Origin: Candidatus Rifleibacteriota bacterium
GTDB lineage: Bacteria; Muiribacteriota; Ozemobacteria; Ozemobacterales; Ozemobacteraceae
Direction: 5' to 3'
DNA: 60,806 nt
Assembly: GCA_905236675.1 (NCBI GenBank)
Contig: CAJOND010000049.1
Span: 1-60,806, forward strand
How positions within the stretch are numbered: the first letter of the stretch is position 1; the number at the start of each line of letters is the position of its first letter. The notes beneath the pieces were generated by a model that made no database searches, was not told the DNA's origin, and was given only the letters and a program-made list of their open reading frames with translations. Shown piece after piece: positions 27,591-36,150 of this stretch. The position numbers and the translations under genes were made by a program.

Positions 27591-27929
27591 CTACAGAACA
27601 TTACTACTGACTGCCAAGAAGTCTTTTTTACTAGGGTTTATTATATTTTTCAAAGCATCAGACTGTCTGGCATATAGAATAGCCTGCTTAGGATGCTTAT
27701 AGCAAAATTTTACTATTTGCTCCACCATTTTTAATCCACTTTTTTTGGTGATGTGTCTTGAAAGTAGCACTCTAAGCATATTCTGATAGTATTCTTTATG
27801 CTCTGGGTGCTCATAGAGACAAAGACAGCACTGACAGAAATATTCATTCATTATCATTTCGTCACCACTTCTAGAATAGCATCTCATCAACATAGGTAGC
27901 TCCATAAGCATTATATTGCGAGTTTTCAT
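27591..27929 (-). CDS. Small helical protein of the gene set, copy B
   Basis: The 112-residue product is Met- and Cys-rich at its start (EYFCQCCLCLYEHPEH) and otherwise helical. It shares position and a weak pattern with 18555-18917: N-x-Y, then CC, then E-x-PE, then YY about 10 residues on. The ATG at 27929 has an AGGG 14 bases upstream. A GGAG before the in-frame ATG at 27893 is an alternative start. No known domain. Confidence 0.5.
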   Translation of the reverse strand: MKTRNIMLMELPMLMRCYSRSGDEMIMNEYFCQCCLCLYEHPEHKEYYQNMLRVLLSRHITKKSGLKMVEQIVKFCYKHPKQAILYARQSDALKNIINPSKKDFLAVSSNVL

Positions 27930-28068
27930 ATTTTTTTACCCTATATAACAGCATATTTACTAATAAATAAGCAAAAATCCCCTTAAAGTCCACTATTTGA
28001 GCCTATTATACCTGATTTTTTAGTAATTTTTGGTATAAGTCAGGTGTGAAAGGAGGTTTAACCAATCT

Positions 28069-28272
28069 ATGGCTGAAATTTACAAAGTAGAATGGACTGA
28101 GACTCTTTCCAGAACGTGGAATATTACTGCTGATTCGCTATCAGAGGCTATTTCCAAGGCAAGAGAGCTGTATTTCATTGGAGATATAGTTCTTGGAGCT
28201 GAAGATTATGCTGGTGGTGCAGTAAAAGCAGTAAATCCTTGTTCTGGAGAAGAGCAGATTTCATATCTGTGA
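28069..28272 (+). CDS. DpnD/PcfM-like small protein
   Basis: A 67-residue protein beginning AEIYKVEWTETLSRTW, followed by an alternation (ADSLSEAISKARELY, then GDIVLGAEDY) that fits the DpnD/PcfM-like family. Members occur on phages and conjugative plasmids and have no firm function. A strong AAAGGAGG site precedes the ATG. It is the first gene of a long rightward phage-like operon reaching to 32671. Confidence 0.7.
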   Translation: MAEIYKVEWTETLSRTWNITADSLSEAISKARELYFIGDIVLGAEDYAGGAVKAVNPCSGEEQISYL

Positions 28273-28390
28273 TCCAAAAATCAGGTGAAATTACTGATTT
28301 TACTTAATTTTTGCAATTTTTAAGGCATAAGAGTGTTGTAAAGCTCGATTTACCCCAAACTTTTACAAATTCTAAAGAGAAGGAGGTTCT

Positions 28391-28615
28391 ATGTTCAAAG
28401 ACTACTTTGGTAAAGAGCTTAACCTAGGTGACAAAGTTGTATATCCAATACACGAAAGGGGTAATGTCTCATTAGAACACGGTCTAATTCAAGCATTTGA
28501 TCAAGACATATACGGTAATCTGCTTGTAATAGAACGTGCAGCAGTAAGAGATTTTGATTCCAATGAACATGAACTGGATTCTGTAAGAGATTACAACCTG
28601 GTCAAAATTGAATAA
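28391..28615 (+). CDS. Small phage-type protein of unknown function
   Basis: This 74-residue acidic protein starts FKDYFGKELNLGDKVVYPI, a beta-rich beginning like small KOW/SH3-like barrels found in phage operons. AGAAGGAGG stands 7 bases before the ATG. It lies between the DpnD-like gene and the three mini-protein genes. No specific family recognised. Confidence 0.65.
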   Translation: MFKDYFGKELNLGDKVVYPIHERGNVSLEHGLIQAFDQDIYGNLLVIERAAVRDFDSNEHELDSVRDYNLVKIE

Positions 28616-28669
28616 GGCATTTAAAGCCTGTTCCTCAAATTCCCTGATACTACAAAGGAGATATACGTT

Positions 28670-28774
28670 ATGAAAGTACTTTATACAATACTGTCTCTTC
28701 TTCAGCGGCTGCTAGAATCAACACCGATTCTTAAAGACCCGATGACAGACCTGGACGACAAGAAGAAGAAATGA
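28670..28774 (+). CDS. Mini-protein 1 (34 residues)
   Basis: The product begins KVLYTILSLLQRLLES, an amphipathic helix, and ends in a charged tail DLDDKKKK. AAAGGAG lies 9 bases before the ATG. The strong ribosome-binding site and operon position support translation. Function unknown. It is the first of three consecutive tiny ORFs with helix-plus-polar-tail design. Confidence 0.55.
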   Translation: MKVLYTILSLLQRLLESTPILKDPMTDLDDKKKK

Positions 28775-28833
28775 AGTTCAGGAACCCTCACCAGATTGGG
28801 GTTTCTGTAAAAATCCATTCTAAGGGCATTTCC

Positions 28834-28908
28834 TTGACCATGGTGAGGTTTCAATAGTTCTTAGACATAAATGTATAGGTTCGTCAAAATAACCTCACCA
28901 CAGTCAAG
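28834..28908. repeat. Imperfect inverted repeat around a TGGTGAGGTT motif
   Basis: TTGACCATGGTGAGGTT (28834-28850) faces AACCTCACCACAGTCAA (28891-28907) with two mismatches. CCATGGTGAGGTTT also occurs at 20867-20880 in the left end of the element, with TGGTCAAGG nearby. It may be an element-encoded regulator site or a processed RNA stem. Confidence 0.55.
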
Positions 28909-29107
28909 TATGAAGGATATTTTTTCCCTTACCACTCAACTCACCTATAAGAATAAAAAATTCCAGTCCCTGTAATACCCCCCATAAAACCAGTGATATT
29001 CAGCAAACAGACAGGAAAACTCTGTTGTCTGGCTTCGTTACTGAATTTCACAAAAATCATAGGTATAAGCCTATTGTTCTCAAAACATATTCAGGAGGTT
29101 CCAAGAT

Positions 29108-29221
29108 ATGGACTATCAAACGATTCAGAAAATCATAATGGCTATTTTATTGGTTGGAGAGCTGATTACTGGCTCAGGTAGCAATAAGCCACCGAAAAGT
29201 AATGATGATTCCTGGTTCTGA
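29108..29221 (+). CDS. Mini-protein 2 (37 residues), hydrophobic
   Basis: DYQTIQKIIMAILLVGELITG forms a hydrophobic helix, too short for more than one span, followed by a polar tail ending in DDSWF. AGGAGG stands 9 bases before the ATG. It overlaps no other gene and ends 18 bases before mini-protein 3. A holin-like or membrane-active role is possible but not shown. Confidence 0.55.
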   Translation: MDYQTIQKIIMAILLVGELITGSGSNKPPKSNDDSWF

Positions 29222-29238
29222 TAAAGGAGCAATAAGAA

Positions 29239-29355
29239 ATGGATAAAAATACAACACAGATACTTAGCAAAGCAATAGAGGCAGCAGCTTCTATTATTTC
29301 CAGCTGGCTCAGTTCAGGCAACAACAGTAAAAACATAAACAAAGGAGAATTATAA
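29239..29355 (+). CDS. Mini-protein 3 (38 residues), amphipathic
   Basis: The peptide has an alanine-rich amphipathic helix (TQILSKAIEAAASIISSWL) followed by SSGNNSKN and a short tail. AAAGGAG lies 10 bases before the ATG. Its stop overlaps the DUF932 start (TAATG), which supports real, coupled translation. Its helix-plus-polar-tail design matches mini-proteins 1 and 2. Confidence 0.6.
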   Translation: MDKNTTQILSKAIEAAASIISSWLSSGNNSKNINKGEL

Positions 29356-30404
29356 TGAACGGCTTATTTTCCCATTTAAACCTTAAACCAAACAATCCAC
29401 TTACTCTTGAAGCGCTCACAAATAAGCTGAGAGAAAGAGAACTGCACTACCTGCCAGACGTCACAATTCCATTAAACGAAGTAAGAGTTGATGACAACCT
29501 AAATCTGATAATACCAGAAACAGACAGGACCTTCGCACTTAATGGGCATAGCAAGCAGCAGCTAAACAGTCTGCTAGGATTCCGCTATGACAAATGGTTT
29601 GAATCTGCTGAAACAGATGTAAAGCGCGACGAGCTGAATACCAGATTGAAAAGAGCCAGTTCAACTGTAAAGTTCAGACTGACAGATTATAATGATACTG
29701 CTACTGCTGACGGAACAGTGGCAGGTATAGTAACTCCGGGCTTTCAGCCTATCAATGATTCCATAGTGACTACTGTTCTTGGGTTCAATATAGGCCACAA
29801 CTGCAAGATACTGAGAGCTAACATTACAGAACAGACAACTGAATATGTTATCGCCTTCGGTGCTCCGGAGAATCAGTATGCCGTAGGTGAAATCTTCAAA
29901 GCCATAGGAATAAGCAACTCCAATACCGGTGCTGCTTCGTTCAATATGAAGATGATGTTCGTGAGAGTGGCTTGCCAAAACGGTTTGGTCGTTCCTGCTT
30001 TCAACAATCACGGACAGGCAGCCTCGCTTCTGATAAACAGGAAGCATACCGGTAAGGCTATAGAAGAAGTGCTGGATAAGCTACACGACTCAGTAAGTGA
30101 TATTTCCGAAAGATTCAGAAACGGTATAGAAAATCTCTACAGAGCTTCTGGCGAACCAGTATCCGACCCTCTGAAAGCTTTGCAGTTTGTGGTCAAGAAT
30201 GCCCATCAGCCGCAGAAGCTTGCTCAGGAATTGCTACAGACAAGCTTTGCCAAAGAACCTCTGATGACGAAGCTTGGAATAGTAAGAGCTATTACAGACT
30301 ATGATACTCACGAAGCTTTGGGACTTACGCAGGAAGCAAGACGTGATTTAGAGCAGAGTGCCAGCAATTTCATTGGTCTACCATATAACCAGTCTGTAAT
30401 GTAA
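29355..30404 (+). CDS. DUF932 phage/plasmid protein
   Basis: A 349-residue protein of the DUF932/phage-plasmid-like group (TIGR03299 type). Typical segments are VAGIVTPGFQPINDSIV in the middle and VRVACQNGLVVP, the conserved core of the family. These proteins occur beside recombination genes in phages and conjugative elements, but their biochemistry is unknown. AAAGGAG stands 8 bases upstream. An ERF-type annealing protein follows. Confidence 0.85.
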   Translation: MNGLFSHLNLKPNNPLTLEALTNKLRERELHYLPDVTIPLNEVRVDDNLNLIIPETDRTFALNGHSKQQLNSLLGFRYDKWFESAETDVKRDELNTRLKRASSTVKFRLTDYNDTATADGTVAGIVTPGFQPINDSIVTTVLGFNIGHNCKILRANITEQTTEYVIAFGAPENQYAVGEIFKAIGISNSNTGAASFNMKMMFVRVACQNGLVVPAFNNHGQAASLLINRKHTGKAIEEVLDKLHDSVSDISERFRNGIENLYRASGEPVSDPLKALQFVVKNAHQPQKLAQELLQTSFAKEPLMTKLGIVRAITDYDTHEALGLTQEARRDLEQSASNFIGLPYNQSVM

Positions 30405-30474
30405 GGTAACTACACACAAGGGGCAGTTCTTAAAAGGAGCTGTCCCTTAATCTATTTTAGAAAGGACAAATATT

Positions 30475-31194
30475 ATGAGAACTAGTGAGAACATAACAAA
30501 CATAGCTGCCTCGTTAGCTTTGGCTCAAAGTGAGATTGAACCTGCCGTATTCGACAGTAATAATCCGGATTACAACAGCAGATATGCTTCGCTCGCAAGT
30601 GTAATGCGCGCTTGTAGAAATGCGTTGAGCAAGAACCAGATAGCTGTCGTGCAGGGGAGTTCTGTATCGGAGAAGAATGTTGTGGTTAATACAATGCTGA
30701 TACACGCAAGCGGTGACTACATAGCTGATGACCTTTCAATCCCCATATCACAGAATACTCCGCAGGCTATCGGCTCTGCACTGACTTACGGCAGGAGATA
30801 TGGTTTAGCCTCATTAGTAGGTATAGTCTGTGAGGAAGATGATGATGCAGAATCTGCTATGCCAAAATCTGACGATAACGGTGGCTTTGATAATGTGGAA
30901 TATACTGCTCCTAAAGAAAGTGTCAGTCAGGCACCAGCCAGGGCTTCCAATGTCAAAGAAGTAAAGACCCCAAGAGAGTCAAAATCCAAACGCGCCATAG
31001 CAAGGGCTGCTCTTATAAAAGAGATATTCAATACCAGCAACCAGTTGGGTATGAACATCACGAACCTGAAAGAATTTATATCCAATCTGACAGGCAAGAG
31101 TATTGCAGAGAGCGGGGACTTATCGGATGCAGACCTGCCTTTCATACTTGGTGAGTTGCAGAAGCTCAAGGCTACAGAAAGCAAGGCGGCATAA
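30475..31194 (+). CDS. ERF-family single-strand annealing recombinase
   Basis: The 239-residue protein has the ERF core: FDSNNPDYNSRYASLASVM, then ACRNALSKNQIAVVQ, and a QAIGSALTYGRRYGLASLVGI segment that ends in acidic EEDDDA. ERF proteins anneal complementary single strands during phage recombination and DNA repair. A basic linker and a small C-terminal domain follow. The RecB-like nuclease gene starts one base past its stop and SSB follows, giving a complete annealing-type recombination unit. Confidence 0.9.
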   Translation: MRTSENITNIAASLALAQSEIEPAVFDSNNPDYNSRYASLASVMRACRNALSKNQIAVVQGSSVSEKNVVVNTMLIHASGDYIADDLSIPISQNTPQAIGSALTYGRRYGLASLVGIVCEEDDDAESAMPKSDDNGGFDNVEYTAPKESVSQAPARASNVKEVKTPRESKSKRAIARAALIKEIFNTSNQLGMNITNLKEFISNLTGKSIAESGDLSDADLPFILGELQKLKATESKAA

Positions 31195-31195
31195 T

Positions 31196-32083
31196 ATGAA
31201 GATAACCAACAATCATAATATTCCTGCCCCCTTATACAGAGCTATCTGCAAAGATGAGTATGACAAAGGTGATTCTGATGTAACCGTAACTACTCTGATT
31301 AAGCCTGTTCAGATACAGGTTCTTGAGAAACAGCATTACAAGGATATAGAGGTAGACGCTCTTGATAATCTTTGTATGTTTCTCGGTCACTCTGTCCATA
31401 AGGCTTTGGAAGAAAGTTCTGATGACGCTATCGTGGAGCAGAGGTTCTACAAAACTTTCAATCTTGGTGAAAACCTAGGCTCTGTTAAACTCGGAGGCTG
31501 TGTGGATTACTATGACCCATTCACAGAAACTATCACAGATTACAAGCTGACCAATGTATTCAGTGTCAAGGAAGGTTGCAAGGATGATTGGATCAACCAG
31601 ATGAACTGTTATGCTCATCTTGTCAGAGCTAATGGATTCCCGATTAAGAAGTTGCAGATTTGCGCAATCATAAAAGACTGGAGCCGTTCTATGGCAACCA
31701 GCAACCCCGATTATCCATCGGAGCCTGTTCTGGTTATAGATGTTCCTGTCTGGAAAGATGAGGAGGCAGAGGCTTACATCTCTTCCAAGCTGAAGTCCTA
31801 CATCTGCGGTATCAGACAGAATATCTACCAGTGCTGTAGCGAAGAAGATACCTGGCAGAAACCTGACAGTTACAAGGTATTCAAAGGTAGCAATACCAGG
31901 GCAACAAAGAGCTTTGCTACGAGGGAAGAAGCTCTGATATGGATAGATGGTGGCAAAGACGCTGACAAATATAGAATCGTCTGTTTGCAGGGCAGAAGAA
32001 CCAGATGTGAAAGCTTCTGCCGTGTAAACAAGTGGTGCCCGCAATATTTGCAGTATCTTAAAGATTATTCTGACGTTCAATGA
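31196..32083 (+). CDS. RecB/Cas4-like PD-(D/E)XK exonuclease
   Basis: A 295-residue protein. The active site is visible: GGCVDYYDPF with Asp104, then ITDYK (Asp116, Lys118), and a QMNCY motif about 15 residues later. His64/65-like residues (MFLGHSVHKAL) complete a RecB-type nuclease core. The last 50 residues have CESFCRVNKWC plus an earlier Cys, which could bind an iron-sulfur cluster as in Cas4 and AddB. The ATG at 31196 directly follows the ERF stop. The frame runs further upstream inside erf but that start is unlikely. The enzyme would resect ends for the ERF protein. Confidence 0.8.
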   Translation: MKITNNHNIPAPLYRAICKDEYDKGDSDVTVTTLIKPVQIQVLEKQHYKDIEVDALDNLCMFLGHSVHKALEESSDDAIVEQRFYKTFNLGENLGSVKLGGCVDYYDPFTETITDYKLTNVFSVKEGCKDDWINQMNCYAHLVRANGFPIKKLQICAIIKDWSRSMATSNPDYPSEPVLVIDVPVWKDEEAEAYISSKLKSYICGIRQNIYQCCSEEDTWQKPDSYKVFKGSNTRATKSFATREEALIWIDGGKDADKYRIVCLQGRRTRCESFCRVNKWCPQYLQYLKDYSDVQ

Positions 32084-32139
32084 ATTAACAAGCCTCATCT
32101 GCATAAGGTGAGGCATTTCTATTATAAGGAGAAGGTAAA

Positions 32140-32508
32140 ATGGTAAGTATCAACAGAGTTATAATAGCAGGGAGACTCAAGGATGCTCCCGAACTCAAGA
32201 CGGTTGCAAGCAATAGAAAGTTTGCTACTATGGTATTGGTCATAGATGATATGTGGAAAGGCAAGGACGGTGAGGTCGTCAAGAAGTCCACCTTTGTAAA
32301 TATCATCTGCTGGGGAAGTCTTGCCGAAAATGCTTCAAAGTATCTGACAAAAGGGAAATCACTGATGGTGGAAGGTCGTATCGAAACTGATACCTATACT
32401 GACAGCAAAGGCAACAAGCATAGCAGCACCAGAATCAATGCCAGTAACATAGTTTTCTTAGAAAGCAGTAAGTCTGAATCTAAAGGAGCAAGAGATTATG
32501 CTTACTGA
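32140..32508 (+). CDS. Element-encoded single-stranded DNA-binding protein
   Basis: A 122-residue SSB with the OB-fold start INRVIIAGRLKDAPELK and VEGRIETDTYTDSKGNK. It lacks the acidic DDDxPF tip present in the chromosomal SSB and ends ARDYAY instead. It therefore may not recruit the host partners. It belongs to the ERF-nuclease unit. AAGGAGAAGG lies just before the ATG. Confidence 0.92.
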   Translation: MVSINRVIIAGRLKDAPELKTVASNRKFATMVLVIDDMWKGKDGEVVKKSTFVNIICWGSLAENASKYLTKGKSLMVEGRIETDTYTDSKGNKHSSTRINASNIVFLESSKSESKGARDYAY

Positions 32509-32671
32509 TTCAAATGATGTTGCTGCCAGACTGAAAAACTTAAGCTGGTATCTTGAAATCAACAGAGAGAAATTCGCGTCTATAGATGACGCGTTCCTAG
32601 CTGGTTACAAGAAGGCTCTTGAAGATGTCGTAGAACTGATGAGGTCTAGGCAGGCTCAGAATATTAACTGA
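32498..32671 (+). CDS. Small helical protein ending the phage-like operon
   Basis: The 57-residue product (LTDSNDVAARLKNLSWYLE, then FLAGYKKALEDVVELMRS) is helical. AAAGGAG lies 9 bases before the ATG, and the gene overlaps the SSB end by 11 bases, supporting coupled translation. It has no recognised domain. A bidirectional terminator follows at once. Confidence 0.65.
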   Translation: MLTDSNDVAARLKNLSWYLEINREKFASIDDAFLAGYKKALEDVVELMRSRQAQNIN

Positions 32672-32677
32672 ACAAAA

Positions 32678-32707
32678 AATAAGGGTGATTGTAAAGTCAC
32701 CCTTATT
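32678..32707. terminator. Bidirectional terminator between convergent operons
   Basis: AATAAGGGTGA and TCACCCTTATT pair across an 8-base loop. On the minus strand the stem is followed by TTTTTTG, so it best terminates the DUF927 gene. On the + strand the T tract is shorter. Confidence 0.8.
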
Positions 32708-32732
32708 TGCTATACCCTATAACTTTTTTAAC

Positions 32733-35134
32733 TTAGAATACTATAACATCCTTTTCATCTTCGCTAGATAACCTTAAAGATTTACCATTCCCAGTTGCTG
32801 AATTAAAACTTTTAGCCTTTAGATTTTTAAGTATCTCATCTAACTCATCAACTCCAACCTGCTTAGAAGTTCCATCATCACAAGTTCTATAAGCATAAAC
32901 AGGAAAACTGTCTATTCTCTCACTTGTGGCGAACCAGTATCTCGGTAGCTCCTTAAACTCTTCAGAAGTGAGTTCTAAAGAGATAGTTCTATGCTCACTA
33001 TCTTCGTAAACATAAGTAGCTTTACCCCAACAGTTATTTTCAAGGTCTAAGGTAGAGAAAGCGTTGTTTAGCTTACACACAGCAGTTTGAGATGGTCCTA
33101 TAATTCTAGGTCTGGAAACAAAGTCTTTACCTTTAACAGAATCTTCCGTCAGCCAACCAGAATCATTAAGCATTGGACCAGCTACTTTACAATCAAATCC
33201 GCTGACTCTATTTATAGCTTCACGTTTCATCCAGATTTCTTCAGTATCTAGTTCAATTAAATCTCCTGAAACAACGTTATGATCCAAAATATGCAAAAGA
33301 ACAATATCTTTATGAGAAATTTTAACAAATCCGTCTATTTCACGTATAAAGCTTTTATCAGGAACTTTATATTTATCATCAGAACCAAGTGGAACAAATC
33401 TAGTAGTTTTTGTAGAGTTAATATGGTCAGCAATCTTTGATAAAGCAATAGCCTTTTCATGATTAGTTCCATGATGTTCTCCATACCACTTCTTAAAGCA
33501 ATACTTAGCAGCTTCTGTAGCTTTACCCTTCTCCCAGCCAGTTAAACCAAATTCTGTTGCAAGTTCACCTGCAAATCCTACCAAAGCAAATCTGCTGCCA
33601 ACCTACTAACATTTTCTGCGTTCAAAGACTTTAAAAAGGCGGAGCGATAACTTTGCCATTTTTCTCTCAATTCAGGAATATCAGTAATTTTAGTTATAAT
33701 CCTGTATATAAATTCAGGACCTGCTACTCCGAAGTTTGCTTCACCTTCATTACAATCCCTAGAAGTCTGTCTTTTAACTGCTTGAGCAAAATCTGCTGGA
33801 TTATCATATTCGTGTATATCTGAAAACACCCCCATACCTTTTCCACCATTGGCAGGAATAGAAGCTAATCTGTCTTCTACTCCACCTTCTATATTTATAC
33901 CAGCCTCTGCTGCTATTGTTGAGGAAGGTTTTTCACTGGTACTTATAATCAATATCCTGAATTTACGTTGCATCTTTTCATTGGCATTGGAATCCAAACG
34001 ACCTTTCCCATCTCCACCAGCAAGAGAGTAAATAACTTTGTTCAAATCCTTCGGATTACCAATTCTGCCTAATTCATCAAGGATTAATACATTGTCATTT
34101 CTGCTTTCAGCAACAGATTCAAAATGGTTGGTTGTGCTAGACCAACTGTTCGTCTGAGTTTCTCTACAACCCCAAACAGTCGAACCAGTTTCCACTAGAG
34201 TAGTTTTACCGGTTCCGTGTAAACCATAAAAATTGAATCCACCATCATCACCTGCTGGAATGTTGAGAACTCTAAGCAAAGGACCAGCAAAAGCTATACA
34301 TATAGAGAATATCATCAAAGGATTCCCAACAGCCAGTTTTGCTATACCATTTTTCCAACCCTCTATATTTCCAGCTCTCTCAAAAGCATTGTTTTTAGAG
34401 TTTATTACTGGCATATATTTGTTGGTGTCTGATTCTTTCTGTATCACTTCAGTTTGAAGGGCATATACATTACAATCTCCAGATGTCCAACCTATTTTTT
34501 TTATTACATGACCTTCTGGAACATTATCCAGAGTAAGTATGTAGCTATATAACGCATTAACAACAAGGCTAGGATTTGTAGTACCCAAGACAATTCCTTT
34601 ATCCTTAAGACCTTTAATGACTGTATTCCCAGCTGTTGTTGTTTGAACATCGGAATCTTTTATCATAATACCATTAACAAAAGTTCCATCTTTTTCATAA
34701 AATCCAAGTTCGTGCATATGAGAATCATGTTTATCATGATCCCAATAATGGCACACAACATATATGGCTTTAGTAGTTAGCATTATATCTACTTCTTTAT
34801 AGCTTGGATTAGATTGATTATCAGCTTTAGCTTCTGTTTTGCTGTCTTTTTCAGAATCATTATCAATAGTGTGTTTTGATGAAGTTTTTGTTTTAACCTT
34901 AGTTCTCAAAAAAAGCTTGTTATCATAAATCACAAATGTTAATGGATTGTTAGGGTCAGCATTAGAAAATAAGATATAAAATCCATCTATTTTGTAGGTA
35001 GTTTCTTGTCTAGGGTTAGTTTTTTCTATTGCAGATTTAACAATATCTTCAACAGGTTTAGCTCTATCTATAACTGGAGCTACCAAATCAGAAGCAGATA
35101 TATTTTTTGCTTTCTTTTTTTTATTTTTTATCAT
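32733..35134 (-). pseudogene. DUF927 helicase-like replication protein, frameshifted
   Basis: Two overlapping frames together make one protein of about 800 residues. The first (35134-33578, 518 residues) has a DUF927 core with Walker A FYGLHGTGKTTLVE, then VLILDELG as Walker B. It ends in VSRLAADLLW. The second (33584-32733) starts GFAGELATEFGLTGWEKGKA, which continues the family at the exact break. A single missing base at about 33585-33595 restores one reading frame. DUF927 proteins resemble superfamily-3-like helicases of plasmids and integrative elements. No heptamer typical of programmed frameshifting is visible, so mutation is more likely than recoding. The gene pairs with the VirE-N protein upstream. 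Confidence 0.75.
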
Positions 35135-35160
35135 TTTTTTCTCCTATTTTTTTAAGATTA

Positions 35161-36150
35161 TTAATCCAACGAACACTGTCGTTCAGGTTGACTGCCAATT
35201 TTAAATCCATCATCAAATGTCCTTTCGGCTTCCCTGCGTTCCTTGTCGGGACCGTTATGGTTGTTGAGATAGGCTTCTATGAACATATCCCTTAAAGTTT
35301 CTAGCCCTTCTTTAGAAGAGAAAAACCAACTAAAATTTCCAAGACGTGCAGCACCATTGTAAAGAGCCTCATGCCTACCAGGGTGTTCGGTTGTAGCAAT
35401 CCTTTTAAGCCAATAGTTTACTATTTTATTGAAATTCTCTCTGTTGGTAGTATTAGAGCGGACTTCATTAATATTGTCAGGTATTTTATAGGCCTGCTGA
35501 CAAACAATCTGGCTGTTACGTTTTTGTTCGGCTACAGTCTGTCGAGACTTTTCTGACACAGGGAGTTCCTCTACGTTTGGATTGACATAAAGATTTGGAT
35601 CATAACTGATGTAACAGAGGCGGTTAATGTTAAATGTGCTAGGGTCTACGGTAAGGTTGTGTTCTTTGTTAAGATAACTACTCACTTCGCTCATAGCCGC
35701 ATTAAAAGAATCCAGGTCTGTGAAAGCCACATTGAAGCCTATTTTGAGTCCCTGACCTGAAGGGCTAAGAAAGAAGAATGCAACGTATTTATCTTTCCTT
35801 AACTCTTCGTTAAGCTTTTCGTATTGTTCCGAATCAATATCGTCAATATCAGCTATTATAAGATTAGAAGGCTTTATAAGACCATTACGAGTCTTGGTTT
35901 TGAACACACCAGCGGGAGTAAAACAAGGGAGCAAGCCTTTCCAATACGTAGCCATCTTTTTTGCTTTTGAATCAGGCTCGGACATTGAAGCGTAAGTTCT
36001 TACTTCTTTTATATAGGAATAGAGCAAGGGATAAGATTGAGGTAAATTGATTATCAAAAGCAGTATTTGAATCAATATACATTCTGTACCCATTTCTTGT
36101 TCCTCTTTACTAGAATACACAGAAACAGAACTATTAAAAATATTATTCAT
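35161..36150 (-). CDS. VirE-N/BT4734-like protein, probable primase partner
   Basis: A 329-residue protein with the VirE N-terminal domain (PF08800 type): GVFKTKTRNGLIKPSNLIIADIDD, then VAFFFLSPSGQGLKI with the conserved SPSGxGLK and NINRLCYISYDPNLY. This is the AEP-primase-like fold of BT4734-type proteins. A PriCT-like helical end follows (RHEALYNGAARLGNF). Such proteins sit next to DUF927 or D5-type helicases on integrative elements and probably prime replication. Here the helicase gene is downstream, 26 bases away. The start at 36150 is followed closely by a better-conserved region; internal starts cannot be excluded. Confidence 0.75.
   Translation of the reverse strand: MNNIFNSSVSVYSSKEEQEMGTECILIQILLLIINLPQSYPLLYSYIKEVRTYASMSEPDSKAKKMATYWKGLLPCFTPAGVFKTKTRNGLIKPSNLIIADIDDIDSEQYEKLNEELRKDKYVAFFFLSPSGQGLKIGFNVAFTDLDSFNAAMSEVSSYLNKEHNLTVDPSTFNINRLCYISYDPNLYVNPNVEELPVSEKSRQTVAEQKRNSQIVCQQAYKIPDNINEVRSNTTNRENFNKIVNYWLKRIATTEHPGRHEALYNGAARLGNFSWFFSSKEGLETLRDMFIEAYLNNHNGPDKERREAERTFDDGFKIGSQPERQCSLD

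Noticed and set aside
31475..32116. 213-codon minus-strand ORF opposite the RecB-like nuclease
   Set aside because: It lies wholly antisense to a well-supported gene with active-site motifs and shows no domain of its own.
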